DNA from: Flavihumibacter petaseus NBRC 106054
GTDB lineage: Bacteria > Bacteroidota > Bacteroidia > Chitinophagales > Chitinophagaceae
Length of the DNA: 64,000 nucleotides
Direction of reading: 5' to 3'
Assembly: GCF_000974785.1 (NCBI RefSeq)
Contig: NZ_BBWV01000002.1
Span: 1,139,664-1,203,663 of the forward strand
Part shown: positions 9,729-17,590 of the stretch, piece after piece
Layout: each line of letters opens with the position of its first letter
How positions within the stretch are numbered: the stretch's first letter is position 1
The notes under the pieces: generated by a model
The model's database searches: none
Told to the model about the DNA's origin: nothing
The model's input: only the letters and a program-made list of their open reading frames with translations
Translations under genes and position numbers: made by a program

Positions 9729-12700
9729 GTGCGATTAAAGAGTTTAGAAATCAAAGGCTTCAAGAGCTTCGCCGACAAAACGGTGGTGCATTTTGATCAG
9801 AATATCACTGGCATTGTTGGCCCCAACGGCTGTGGCAAGAGCAATATCATCGATAGCATCCGCTGGGTGATCGGGGAACAGAAGATCAGTCAGCTGCGGT
9901 CGGAAAACCTCGAAAGCCTCGTTTTTAATGGTTCAAGGTCACGTTCTGCCAGCGGATTGGCCGAAGTAAGCCTCACCTTTGAAAACACCAAAAACCTGCT
10001 TCCGACCGAGTTCAATACGGTGACCATCACCCGCAAATTCTACAAAAGCGGAGAAAGTGAATACCGCCTCAATGATGTCAACTGCCGGCTGAAGGATATC
10101 CAGAACCTGTTCATGGATACCGGTGTCAGTACAGACAGTTACAGCATCATCGAACTGGGAATGGTGGACGACCTGATCAAGGATAAGGATAACAGTCGTC
10201 GCCGGATGCTGGAGCAGGCTGCAGGAATCTCCATTTATAAAACGCGGAAGAAAGAAGCCCGCCAGAAACTTGACCTGACTGAACAGGATCTTGCCCGTAT
10301 CGAAGACCTGCTGTTTGAGATCAATAACCAGCTGAAAAGCCTCGAAAACCAGGCTAAAAAAGCGGAGAAATACTACGAGATCAAAAAGGACTACAAAGAG
10401 TTGTCCATTGAACTCGCCATCGCCTCCCTTGAAGGGTTTAACCTGACCTACCGCGAACTGAACGAACAGACCCAGGCGGAAACAGACCGTAAAATTCATC
10501 TCGAAGCGCAGATCGCCCAGGAAGAAGCAGCCATCGAGCAGGAGAAAGTAGGGTTTATTGAAAAAGAGAGAGCGCTCCAGTCCATGCAGCATGAATTCAA
10601 TGACCTGCTGCAATTGCTGAGAAGCCGTGAAAATGATAAGAACCTTGCTGCGCAGCGCCTGAATTTCCTGCAGGAAAAGGAAGGGAGCCTGCGTGAGTTC
10701 CTCGAAAAAAGTGAGGGACAAGCCAAAGGCCTTGAAGAAAGTATCGCATTTACCACTCAGCAGGTAAACGAGGAAGAAGGTAAACTGGAGCATTTCGAAA
10801 ACCAGCTGGATGAGTATAAGGAGAGCGTGACCCAGAATCGCCAGGTTTTCGACGAACAGCGTACTGCACTGGATGCTGTTCGCAGTGAAAATCTCCAGAT
10901 TCAGCGCAGCCAGTTTGAGGCCGAGAAAAAAGTAGCTGTTGCAGATACCTCCATCCAGAACCTGCAGCGCACCATCCAGCAACTGGAAGAAGAACGCGAA
11001 GTGCGTGGCAGCCAGTTGAAACAACTGGAAGAAGACCGTACGGGAAAGGACGAAGAATTATCTACCCGCCAGCGTGATCTTCAACAGTTGCAGGAGCACC
11101 ATGACCGGACCAAAGAGCAGATCCTGGCAAGCCAGCAGGAAATGGAAGTATTGCGGCAGGAACTCGCAGAAGAAAGCCGGAAACTGGATGCCCGGAAGAA
11201 CGAATATGACCTGCTGAAAAGCCTCATTGATTCCATGGAAGGTTATCCGGAAAGCATCAAATTCCTTCATAAGAACCCTGCCTGGAATCATCATGCACCA
11301 ATTCTTTCCGATATTATCTACGTAAAGGAGAATTACCGTGCCGCGCTCGAGAATGTACTGGAACCCTACCTGAACTATTATGTGGTGAATAACCTCCAGG
11401 AAGGGTTACAGGCAGTTCACCTGCTTGATGCCAATAAAAAAGGGAAGGCGAATTTCTTCCTGCTGGACAAGTTTGATGGCGCCCGGCATGCAGGATCTCA
11501 ACCGGAAGGAACCGTACCGGCACTTTCTGTAATTGAAGTGGATGAGCCCTACCGGTTCCTCGCAGAACATCTGCTGGGCAATGTTTATATCGCGGAAGAC
11601 GAACAGGCACTCGAGAACAGCAACGGCGCCGTTGTATTGGAGAAATCCGGGAAATACGTAAAGGGAAAGCATTTCCTGACCGGTGGCAGCGTTGGCCTCT
11701 TTGAAGGAAAAAAGATCGGAAGGGCCAAGAACCTGGAGAAACTGAAAGAAGCCATTGACCTGCAGGAAACAGTTGTGAATAATCTCAGGGCTGCCATCCA
11801 GCAGAAACATAATGAAGTGATCAGCTTCAATGAACAATTGAAGGAGCAGGCTATCCGCCAGGGCCAGCAGGATATCAATCAACTCAGCAACCAGCTTTTT
11901 GCCCTGCAGAATAAAATTGAAAACCTCCATGCGCAGCAATCGACAGGCCGTAACCGCCTGGAAGACCTGCAGCAGCAATTGCAAACCACACAGGGAGGCA
12001 TTGCCGGCACCCGCCAGGAACTTCAACAACTGATGGAGCTTATTGCTGAAACCGGATCTAAACTCCTGGAACAGGAGCAGGCTTATAAAACAGCAGAGCA
12101 GGAATACAACACTGCCAATGCCCGCTATAACGAATTCAATCTTTCCCTCACCCGCCAGCAAAGCCGGATCAACTCCCTTAAACAGGAACTGACCTTCAAA
12201 TCCAACCAGCTCCGGGAACTCGCCAACCAGGTAGAGAACAGCCAGGCCCAACTGAAGCAGACGGTGGAAAGCATTACTGAAAGCGCAGACCTGCTGACGA
12301 CAGCAGAAAACGGGCTGGTTGAACTGCTCCGTAAAAAAGAGGAAGATGAAAAGATCCTGAATGCTGCCGACCAGGCCTATTACAACATCAGGAATCAACT
12401 CAATGAGAAAGAGTCCGAACTCAGGCACAAATCCAAAGAAAGAGAACAACTGGAGCAGTTGCTTGGTGCGATCAAGGACCGCCTGAATGAGCTGAAACTG
12501 CAACTGGCCGGTATGAAGGAAAGGCTCCAGGTAGAGTTTCGCATCAACCTCGATGATATCCTGGATCAGTCCCGCAAAACGGATACACCCGTAGAAGAGT
12601 TGCAGGAGAAAAGTGACCGGATGAAGAAAAGGCTGGAGAACCTGGGTGAGGTCAACCCTACGGCCATCGAAGCTTTCACGGAAATGAAAAAACGTTACGA

Positions 12701-13247
12701 GTTTATCCTCGAACAAAAAAATGACCTCGTAACGGCGAAAGACAGCCTGCTGCAGACTATCGCAGAGGTGGAAAGCACAGCCAACCAGAAATTCCTCGAT
12801 ACTTTCAACCAGGTGAAGGAAAACTTCATCAAGGTATTCAAGGCCCTGTTTACGGAAGAAGACCAATGCGACCTGATCCTGGAAAACCCGGAAAACCTCG
12901 CTGAAACAGGTATCGATATTATCGCCAAACCCAAGGGTAAACGGCCGTCTTCTATCACGCAGTTGAGTGGTGGAGAAAAAACCTTAACGGCCACAGCACT
13001 TTTGTTCGCGATTTATTTGATAAAACCGGCTCCTTTTTGTATACTTGATGAAGTAGACGCCCCCCTGGATGATGCCAACGTCGGAAAATTCACCAACATG
13101 ATCCGCCGTTTCAGTGAAGAGAGCCAATTTATTATCGTTACGCACAACAAAATGACCATGGGTGCCGTTGATGCTATCTACGGTGTAACCATGCAGGAAG
13201 CCGGTGTAAGTAAACTGGTACCCGTAGACTTCCGGAACTTAAATTAG
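9729..13247 (+). CDS. smc: Chromosome segregation protein SMC
   Basis: A 1172-residue condensin ATPase that organises and segregates the chromosome. From the GTG start the protein reads (M)RLKSLEIKGFKSFADKT, as SMC N-termini do; the frame extends 35 residues further upstream but that stretch is unlike SMC. Walker A is GPNGCGKSN near residue 33, followed by long coiled coils. A hinge lies around residues 500-650. The C-terminal ABC signature is LSGGEKTLTATALLFAIY and Walker B is FCILDEVDAPLDD. No ScpA or ScpB gene is nearby. A terminator follows. Confidence 0.95.
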   Translation: MRLKSLEIKGFKSFADKTVVHFDQNITGIVGPNGCGKSNIIDSIRWVIGEQKISQLRSENLESLVFNGSRSRSASGLAEVSLTFENTKNLLPTEFNTVTITRKFYKSGESEYRLNDVNCRLKDIQNLFMDTGVSTDSYSIIELGMVDDLIKDKDNSRRRMLEQAAGISIYKTRKKEARQKLDLTEQDLARIEDLLFEINNQLKSLENQAKKAEKYYEIKKDYKELSIELAIASLEGFNLTYRELNEQTQAETDRKIHLEAQIAQEEAAIEQEKVGFIEKERALQSMQHEFNDLLQLLRSRENDKNLAAQRLNFLQEKEGSLREFLEKSEGQAKGLEESIAFTTQQVNEEEGKLEHFENQLDEYKESVTQNRQVFDEQRTALDAVRSENLQIQRSQFEAEKKVAVADTSIQNLQRTIQQLEEEREVRGSQLKQLEEDRTGKDEELSTRQRDLQQLQEHHDRTKEQILASQQEMEVLRQELAEESRKLDARKNEYDLLKSLIDSMEGYPESIKFLHKNPAWNHHAPILSDIIYVKENYRAALENVLEPYLNYYVVNNLQEGLQAVHLLDANKKGKANFFLLDKFDGARHAGSQPEGTVPALSVIEVDEPYRFLAEHLLGNVYIAEDEQALENSNGAVVLEKSGKYVKGKHFLTGGSVGLFEGKKIGRAKNLEKLKEAIDLQETVVNNLRAAIQQKHNEVISFNEQLKEQAIRQGQQDINQLSNQLFALQNKIENLHAQQSTGRNRLEDLQQQLQTTQGGIAGTRQELQQLMELIAETGSKLLEQEQAYKTAEQEYNTANARYNEFNLSLTRQQSRINSLKQELTFKSNQLRELANQVENSQAQLKQTVESITESADLLTTAENGLVELLRKKEEDEKILNAADQAYYNIRNQLNEKESELRHKSKEREQLEQLLGAIKDRLNELKLQLAGMKERLQVEFRINLDDILDQSRKTDTPVEELQEKSDRMKKRLENLGEVNPTAIEAFTEMKKRYEFILEQKNDLVTAKDSLLQTIAEVESTANQKFLDTFNQVKENFIKVFKALFTEEDQCDLILENPENLAETGIDIIAKPKGKRPSSITQLSGGEKTLTATALLFAIYLIKPAPFCILDEVDAPLDDANVGKFTNMIRRFSEESQFIIVTHNKMTMGAVDAIYGVTMQEAGVSKLVPVDFRNLN

Positions 13248-13266
13248 TGTAACCGTCCACCATTAT

Positions 13267-13297
13267 AAAAGCACTGCCGAATGGCGGTGCTTTTTTT
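13267..13297 (+). terminator. Terminator of smc
   Basis: AAAAGCACTGCC pairs with GGCGGTGCTTTT (one G-T pair, loop GAAT) and is followed by a T-run at 13291-13297. Confidence 0.8.
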
Positions 13298-13379
13298 ACG
13301 CCGTACATTTACGGTTGTCTTCTATTTTACTGCCCACTACCTTTATACGAAGAGGTTGCAATTCTTGTTATCACAAGAG

Positions 13380-13410
13380 AAACCGTCCCGCCTGGCGGGA
13401 CGGTTTTCTT
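13380..13410. terminator. Bidirectional hairpin terminator
   Basis: AAACCGTCCCGCC and GGCGGGACGGTTT form a near-perfect 13-bp stem around a single T, so a few central pairs must open to form the loop. A/T tracts on both sides suit termination of the minus-strand gene ending at 13422 and of read-through from smc. Confidence 0.75.
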
Positions 13411-13421
13411 TTATGCCGTTT

Positions 13422-13991
13422 TTAAATTGTCACCTCCAGCTTTCCCTCATTTCCCGGTATGTCCTTCGCTACTGCGCGGATTACAGTTCCGGCAAGCGCA
13501 GGATTCGGTACCCGGGTGGTGTAGGTCCACTTCAGCCGGTTGATGTAATGGAGAATAGCGTCGCCCTCTTCCAGGAGCTCACCCGAAACAGCATAAATAC
13601 CTACATGTACTGTCGCCACCCGGAAATCATCAATTGCAGTGACCACGATTTCCTGGCCGGAAAGTCCGGTATAAAACGAAGTGTTGACAGTATTCACTAC
13701 CGGGGGCATCCGGTAGTCACGGATTGCCAGGTTGTAGGCGTTGTTGTTGTGGGCAATCATTTTGTCATACTCGGCTTTCAACTCGGGGTTATTGACGGCC
13801 GCACTGGCATAGGCGGACGCCTCACTGAAAAGTTCACGTTCCGCCGCTTGCCGGGGTGAGACAGGCGCATTTTTGTTGCGGGTCGGTAGCCTGGCAATGA
13901 TGGTATCATTGCCTCTTTTCTTGTACATAAACTGGTTTCCCATTTTTCCTCTTGCCATTTTGACAAGCAGGTTGTCTGTAATCTTACTCAT
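13422..13991 (-). CDS. Conserved hypothetical protein with Ig-like C-terminus
   Basis: A 189-residue protein of unknown function. The first 60 residues (GKMGNQFMYKKRGNDTIIAR, then a basic linker) recall small Bacteroidota proteins that open with a xxGNxxxYxxxGxxxxRxxP pattern. Residues 110-189 form a beta-rich module (SGQEIVVTAIDDFRVATVHV ... KDIPGNEGKLEV) resembling an Ig or FN3-like fold. No signal peptide is seen. The ATG at 13991 was chosen because the longer frame to 14225 runs through repeats and has unusual composition. It is divergent from the LytTR gene. Confidence 0.65.
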   Translation of the reverse strand: MSKITDNLLVKMARGKMGNQFMYKKRGNDTIIARLPTRNKNAPVSPRQAAERELFSEASAYASAAVNNPELKAEYDKMIAHNNNAYNLAIRDYRMPPVVNTVNTSFYTGLSGQEIVVTAIDDFRVATVHVGIYAVSGELLEEGDAILHYINRLKWTYTTRVPNPALAGTVIRAVAKDIPGNEGKLEVTI

Positions 13992-14042
13992 TTTAAATCG
14001 TTTTTCATGTAATGAATTTTGTTTAATTTCTTCCATCGTTTG

Positions 14043-14097
14043 CGGCAGGAAGTTTGCCGGGGTCACACCACCCGGCAATGTGTGACCATGCCGCGAC
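14043..14097 (-). repeat. Leader repeat copy A (palindromic core)
   Basis: On the minus strand this contains GGTCACAC and GTGTGACC, an 8-bp perfect inverted repeat (14061-14068 and 14080-14087) with an 11-base loop, then a C/G-rich tail. It lies about 50-105 bases upstream of the ATG at 13991. A related copy in the opposite orientation is at 15001-15060, upstream of the 50-residue gene. Similarity is strongest across TGTGACC and the following 20 bases. Confidence 0.5.
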
Positions 14098-14138
14098 AAC
14101 AGGAATTCAAAAGTAAAAACTGCGTTTGCTGTTTTTTG

Positions 14139-14191
14139 AACTTTGGGGCGAACCTGCTTAACCGTTGGGGTGAACCTGCTTAACCGCTGGG
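14139..14191. promoter_or_regulatory. Three phased LytTR-type 9-mers, 22-bp period
   Basis: Three 9-mers start exactly 22 bases apart: AACTTTGGG (14139), ACCGTTGGG (14161) and ACCGCTGGG (14183). The LytTR-family binding consensus is [TA][AC][CA]GTTN[AG][TG], in direct repeats separated by 12-13 bases. The middle copy matches fully and the others differ at one position each. The array lies between the divergent hypothetical gene and the LytTR gene, about 185 bases before the latter's ATG. The underlying 22-bp unit is an almost exact tandem duplication at 14150-14193. Confidence 0.55.
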
Positions 14192-14251
14192 GTGAATGTT
14201 GTTTGAAAAGCCTTTTGACCGGCATCCGTGCGTTACCCCACCCGCAGCAAA

Positions 14252-14331
14252 CCTACAGCGGTGGTACAGCGGTACCCCAGCAAAGGGGTGGGTTTGCACG
14301 GGGACCGCTGTAGGTCGGGTGTAGGTCGGGT
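14252..14331. repeat. Inverted and tandem repeats before the LytTR gene
   Basis: CCTACAGCGGT (14252-14262) is the reverse complement of ACCGCTGTAGG (14304-14314). The second arm runs into an exact 11-base tandem duplication GTAGGTCGGGT (14310-14320 and 14321-14331). Together they could form a large stem in the LytTR leader or a compound protein-binding site. The function is unknown. Confidence 0.5.
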
Positions 14332-14375
14332 GGTGGTTGGTAACGATTTAAATCTCCCGTTTAAACTTGATCGAT

Positions 14376-14738
14376 ATGAATCAATCCTGCTTTTTTTACC
14401 GGAGGGATGGCCTGCTCCGGCGCATTAACTGTGCGGACATTCTCTTCCTTGAAGCTTCCGACAATTACACGCGGATCCACACCGAAAAGGGGGTACATAC
14501 CGTACGTGCCACTTTCAAATCCGTGCTGGAAAAATTAGAAGAAAAAGGTATTGTTCAAATCCATCGCTCTCATGCCATCCTGGTTGACAGGCTTGACACG
14601 ATTACGGGTGAACAGGTAATTCTTGCCGGGGAAAAAGAAGTGGAAGTTCCCTTCAACCGCAAATATCTTCCACAGCTGGCAAAGCACCTCGAGATCATCG
14701 GACCGCCGCTGGATCTGGAGGATGAAGCTGAAAGTTGA
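14376..14738 (+). CDS. Orphan LytTR DNA-binding domain protein
   Basis: A 120-residue protein consisting essentially of one LytTR domain. RRINCADILFLEASDNYTRI, then HTVRATFKSVLEKL, IQIHRSHAILVDRL and PFNRKYLPQL follow the family pattern in order. There is no receiver domain, no sensor kinase nearby and no membrane segment. An acidic tail (LDLEDEAES) follows the domain. ATG 14376 was preferred over a TTG at 14367. It probably regulates its own divergent intergenic region, where a LytTR-like repeat array lies; that is an inference. Such stand-alone LytTR proteins are frequent in Bacteroidota. Confidence 0.82.
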   Translation: MNQSCFFYRRDGLLRRINCADILFLEASDNYTRIHTEKGVHTVRATFKSVLEKLEEKGIVQIHRSHAILVDRLDTITGEQVILAGEKEVEVPFNRKYLPQLAKHLEIIGPPLDLEDEAES

Positions 14739-14850
14739 TCGGATCCGGGTTGAAAAAACGAAAATTGAACGGATAAAAACGGAAAATCGAAAAGGATTTT
14801 GCAGCACTTCTTTGCCTGCATTTTTACGACACCGGGTTCAGTTGATATTT

Positions 14851-14907
14851 AAAGTCCCTGCAGGATTGGCCAAACCCGCTTCCGGTCTGTGTTTCAGGGA
14901 CCTTTTT
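14851..14907 (+). terminator. Candidate terminator after the LytTR gene
   Basis: GTCCCTG (14854-14860) pairs with CAGGGAC (14895-14901), followed by CTTTTT. The loop is long (34 bases), which lowers confidence, although it contains partly pairable G/C-rich stretches. Confidence 0.5.
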
Positions 14908-15000
14908 GTGCCCTATTGGAATTGTGAAAATATTTTTATAAAGTTATAGTGTTCAAATCATCGTGCGCATTCGAAGCGAATGAGCGCCTGACAGGAACTA

Positions 15001-15060
15001 TCGCAGTGGAGCAGTCACATAGTTTGGCGGGAGGTGTGACCCTGCCCAGCTTTCTCCGGC
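15001..15060 (+). repeat. Leader repeat copy B
   Basis: GTCACA (15014-15019) and TGTGAC (15035-15040) flank a 15-base loop, followed by a C-rich tail. It aligns with the reverse complement of copy A (14043-14097), with most differences in the loop. It lies about 155-215 bases upstream of the small gene at 15215. Confidence 0.45.
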
Positions 15061-15214
15061 GAAGTACATCCAGGCGCAACATTTTTGCTGCGACATTCAC
15101 GGCAATTTCCACCAACCTCCTCCTGCAGTATGCGCAGTTCCAGCGTAAAGCGGTGCTGCGGGAATTGCTATGGATGAAAACCTGCGCCATTAATCAATTT
15201 AAAATTCAATAAGT

Positions 15215-15367
15215 ATGGCGAATTCCATCAATAGGCCGCTGTCCCGGCGCGGCCGCAAATCAATAACGGCCAACGGACCCAAACACCGTGGCCGTACCTG
15301 GACACCCGCACAGCTGGATGCCCGCAAGAACTTCCAGCAGAATGTTTCCCGGCGAAAAAACGGGTAA
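15215..15367 (+). CDS. Small basic protein, 50 residues
   Basis: A short frame starting MANSINRPLSRRGRK and ending NFQQNVSRRKNG. It is very rich in Arg, Lys and Asn, with one TWTPAQLDARKNF segment that could be a short helix. It has no cysteines and no signal peptide. Support for a real gene is the strong terminator 15 bases after the stop and the absence of any other gene between the LytTR terminator and that hairpin. The charge suggests nucleic-acid or ribosome contact, but this is a guess. No family is recognised. Confidence 0.45.
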   Translation: MANSINRPLSRRGRKSITANGPKHRGRTWTPAQLDARKNFQQNVSRRKNG

Positions 15368-15382
15368 TCAAGTATAACTGAA

Positions 15383-15415
15383 AAATCCCCGCGTAGTCTT
15401 ATGCGGGGATTTCTT
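15383..15415 (+). terminator. Terminator after the 50-residue gene
   Basis: AAATCCCCGC (15383-15392) pairs perfectly with GCGGGGATTT (15403-15412), with a 10-base loop and a T-rich end. Confidence 0.8.
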
Positions 15416-15442
15416 ATAAGTAAACTGATTCGTTCGAATAGC

Positions 15443-15450
15443 TACATTTG
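15443..15450 (+). promoter_or_regulatory. Putative -7 box of the DUF486 gene
   Basis: TACATTTG fits TAnnTTTG and lies 16 bases before the ATG at 15467. Confidence 0.5.
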
Positions 15451-15466
15451 ACCCTCAATTACCGAT

Positions 15467-15796
15467 ATGCGCACCATCTTCCTACTGCTCGCTTCCAATA
15501 TTTTCATGACCATCGCCTGGTACGGACATCTTCGCCACAACGATGTGCCACTCTGGAAAGCAATCCTGGTGAGCTGGCTGATCGCCTTCTTTGAATATTG
15601 CCTGATGGTTCCGGCTAACCGCATCGGGTATGCGAGCGGATTCTCGGGTTTCCAGCTGAAAATGATCCAGGAGGTGGTCACCCTGGTTGTCTTTTCCCTT
15701 TTTGCTGTGCTCTACCTGAAAGAACCTTTCCGGTGGAATTACCTGATCAGTTTTTCCCTGCTGCTGGGAGCCGTTTATTTTATGTTCAGAAAATGA
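15467..15796 (+). CDS. DUF486 family small membrane protein
   Basis: A 109-residue integral membrane protein with four predicted helices (about residues 2-18, 28-48, 65-84 and 88-106). The sequence RTIFLLLASNIFMTIAWYGH, followed by WKAILVSWLIAFFEY and a VPANRIGY loop, is characteristic of DUF486, which is related to the drug/metabolite transporter superfamily. Substrate and direction are unknown. It is monocistronic, flanked by the 15383 terminator and by convergent trmN. Confidence 0.85.
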   Translation: MRTIFLLLASNIFMTIAWYGHLRHNDVPLWKAILVSWLIAFFEYCLMVPANRIGYASGFSGFQLKMIQEVVTLVVFSLFAVLYLKEPFRWNYLISFSLLLGAVYFMFRK

Positions 15797-15802
15797 ACGG
15801 GG

Positions 15803-16558
15803 TTACTTTTTCCGGAAACGCTCATGGTATAACGGTAAATAGAAGGGCGCCATCAACGCATCAAATCGATCAGAATAAAAACCATTTTCCCGGATAACGA
15901 TGGTTTCCGCTTCAGGCATAACGGTGGCAACGATTCCTTTCCGGAAGAGCAATAAACACCGGAAAGGAGCATGCTGTCCCGTTTGTTTGAGCCATGCCAT
16001 CCGGTGAAGCGTCAATCCTTCCTTACCAGCCAGTTCGACAGCGCTGGTATTTCGGTCTGCAGGGAGCAGCAGGCTGAGATAACCACCAGTTTCCAGCCAT
16101 TGACTGCAGGCAGCCAGCAGCCATTCCAATCCCATACCCGATTCGTGTTTGGCCATCCGGCGACCGGCATGTTTCGGCAACAGATCGTCGTCGAAAAACG
16201 GCGGATTAGAAACCATTAACTGGTATTGCCTGTCCGGCACGAAAGTCCGGGCATCCTGGTGATACACCCGCAGTTGTTCCCGCCATAAACTGCTGTCGAA
16301 ATTTTCTGCTGCTTCTTCCGCTGAACCCTGGTCGATCTCAATTGCGTCCATCTGCACCTGCAGTTCCTGAACCAGTTGAAGGGATAACAATCCTGTTCCC
16401 GTACCGATATCCAGTCCGGCAACAGGATGAAAAGTTCCTTCTTGTTTCAGCTGGTCAACTGTCCACGCTCCGAATACACAGGCATCCGTACATACTTTCA
16501 GCAGGCTTTTTTCCTGCCTGATACTGAATTGCCGGAAATGAAATTCCACCTGTGCCAT
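15803..16558 (-). CDS. trmN: tRNA1(Val) (adenine37-N6)-methyltransferase
   Basis: A 251-residue class I SAM methyltransferase of the TrmN6/YfiC group, predicted to make m6A37 in tRNA1(Val). The SAM site is LDIGTGTGLLSLQL (residues 49-62), the acidic loop is IEID, and the N6-adenine catalytic motif is NPPF at residues 118-121. The N-terminus FHFRQFSIRQEKSLLKVCTD is typical of YfiC. It begins two bases after the tsaD stop on the same strand, so two tRNA A37-modification genes sit in one transcript. Confidence 0.85.
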   Translation of the reverse strand: MAQVEFHFRQFSIRQEKSLLKVCTDACVFGAWTVDQLKQEGTFHPVAGLDIGTGTGLLSLQLVQELQVQMDAIEIDQGSAEEAAENFDSSLWREQLRVYHQDARTFVPDRQYQLMVSNPPFFDDDLLPKHAGRRMAKHESGMGLEWLLAACSQWLETGGYLSLLLPADRNTSAVELAGKEGLTLHRMAWLKQTGQHAPFRCLLLFRKGIVATVMPEAETIVIRENGFYSDRFDALMAPFYLPLYHERFRKK

Positions 16559-16560
16559 AA

Positions 16561-17562
16561 CTACCAGTTTGCCCGCGCGGTGGGGACGGTATCCAGCGGA
16601 CTGAATTGTTGCGCAAGGTATTTGTAATAGGCCGTCAGGGCGATCATGGCAGCGTTGTCAGTGCAATATTCGGGAGCAGGGTAGTAGGTATTCCAACCCA
16701 TTTGTTTTCCGGTTTCCGATAAAGTATTTCTTAAGGCGCTGTTGGCCGAAACACCACCGGCCAGGCAGACCTCCCGGATACCGGTTTCCAGGCTGGCTTT
16801 TTTCAGCTTATTCATCAGTATGCTCACGATCCTTTCCTGCACAGATGCACAGATATCAGCAAGATTCGATTCCACGAAGCCGGGATCGTTTTTGGTATTT
16901 TCCTGGATGAAATAAAGAATAGCGGTTTTTAGCCCGGAGAAACTGAAATCAAGCCCGGGGATCTGGGGTTCCGGGAACCTGAAACGGCGCGGATTACCCG
17001 ACCGGCCGTATTTGTCGATCAGCGGCCCGCCAGGGTAGGGAAGCCCGATGATCTTGGCCGTTTTGTCAAATGCTTCGCCCGCAGCATCATCAATCGTTTC
17101 ACCGATCACTTCCAGGTGTTGGGGAGAATGGCAAAGAACGATCTGGGTGTGTCCGCCACTGACAGTCAGGCACAGAAATGGAAATTCCGGTGCCGGCGTT
17201 TCAATCAGGTTTGCCATCACGTGGGCCTGCATATGGTGCACGGCGATCAGGGGAATATTCAACGCCAGGGCCATGGACCTGGCAAACTGGGCGCCCACAA
17301 AAAGCGCCCCGATCAGCCCGGGAGCCTGGGTAAAGGCAATCGCATCAAGTTCCTTTGCGGTAACGCCGGCCACCTGCAAGGCCTGGTCTACAACCGGTAC
17401 AATATGCTGCATGTGTGCCCGGCTGGCCAGTTCGGGAACCACACCGCCATAGGCCTCATGAACCTTTTGTGAGGCAATGATATTGGAAAGGATCTTTCCA
17501 TCCCTGCACACAGATGCTGCTGTTTCATCGCAGGAAGACTCGATGGCTAGAAGTAACGGCAT
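16561..17562 (-). CDS. tsaD: tRNA N6-threonylcarbamoyladenosine synthase subunit TsaD
   Basis: A 333-residue ASKHA-fold protein (Gcp/YgjD) that transfers threonylcarbamoyl to A37 of ANN-decoding tRNAs with TsaB and TsaE. It begins PLLLAIESSCDETAASV. The metal-binding pair is His110 and His114 in HHMQAH. VSGGHTQIV and VCLAGGVSANSALR are the nucleotide-site segments. The ATG at 17562 is preferred to a TTG two codons earlier because a TAATTTTG box ends three bases upstream. trmN follows immediately. Confidence 0.95.
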   Translation of the reverse strand: MPLLLAIESSCDETAASVCRDGKILSNIIASQKVHEAYGGVVPELASRAHMQHIVPVVDQALQVAGVTAKELDAIAFTQAPGLIGALFVGAQFARSMALALNIPLIAVHHMQAHVMANLIETPAPEFPFLCLTVSGGHTQIVLCHSPQHLEVIGETIDDAAGEAFDKTAKIIGLPYPGGPLIDKYGRSGNPRRFRFPEPQIPGLDFSFSGLKTAILYFIQENTKNDPGFVESNLADICASVQERIVSILMNKLKKASLETGIREVCLAGGVSANSALRNTLSETGKQMGWNTYYPAPEYCTDNAAMIALTAYYKYLAQQFSPLDTVPTARANW

Positions 17563-17565
17563 GCG

Positions 17566-17573
17566 CAAAATTA
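17566..17573 (-). promoter_or_regulatory. Putative -7 box of tsaD
   Basis: TAATTTTG on the minus strand matches TAnnTTTG. Only CGC separates it from the ATG at 17562, implying a leaderless or near-leaderless mRNA. Confidence 0.45.
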
Positions 17574-17590
17574 GGCAATGGTGAACAAAC

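Larger units (their letters stand above)
14739..15214. other. Intergenic region with repeat copy B
   Basis: This 476-base stretch follows the LytTR gene. It contains a candidate terminator (14851-14907) and leader repeat copy B (15001-15060). Frames are open on both strands (14949-15212 plus, 14936-15190 minus), but neither resembles a known protein and both have atypical composition, so neither is called. The plus frame does encode a short peptide similar to the one encoded by copy A. Confidence 0.5.

Noticed and set aside
9939..12866. Long minus-strand open frames (361 and 486 codons) opposite smc
   Set aside because: They are antisense shadows of the smc coiled-coil codons, with hydrophobic low-complexity translations; smc itself is unambiguous.
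13992..14225. 78-codon N-terminal extension of the 13422-13991 gene
   Set aside because: It runs through the LytTR-like array and palindromic repeat with biased composition; the ATG at 13991 gives a natural N-terminus.
14949..15212. 87-codon plus-strand frame just before the 50-residue gene
   Set aside because: A minus-strand frame is equally open over the same stretch, and composition is atypical. The only recognisable part is the repeat-encoded peptide, reported as a repeat instead.
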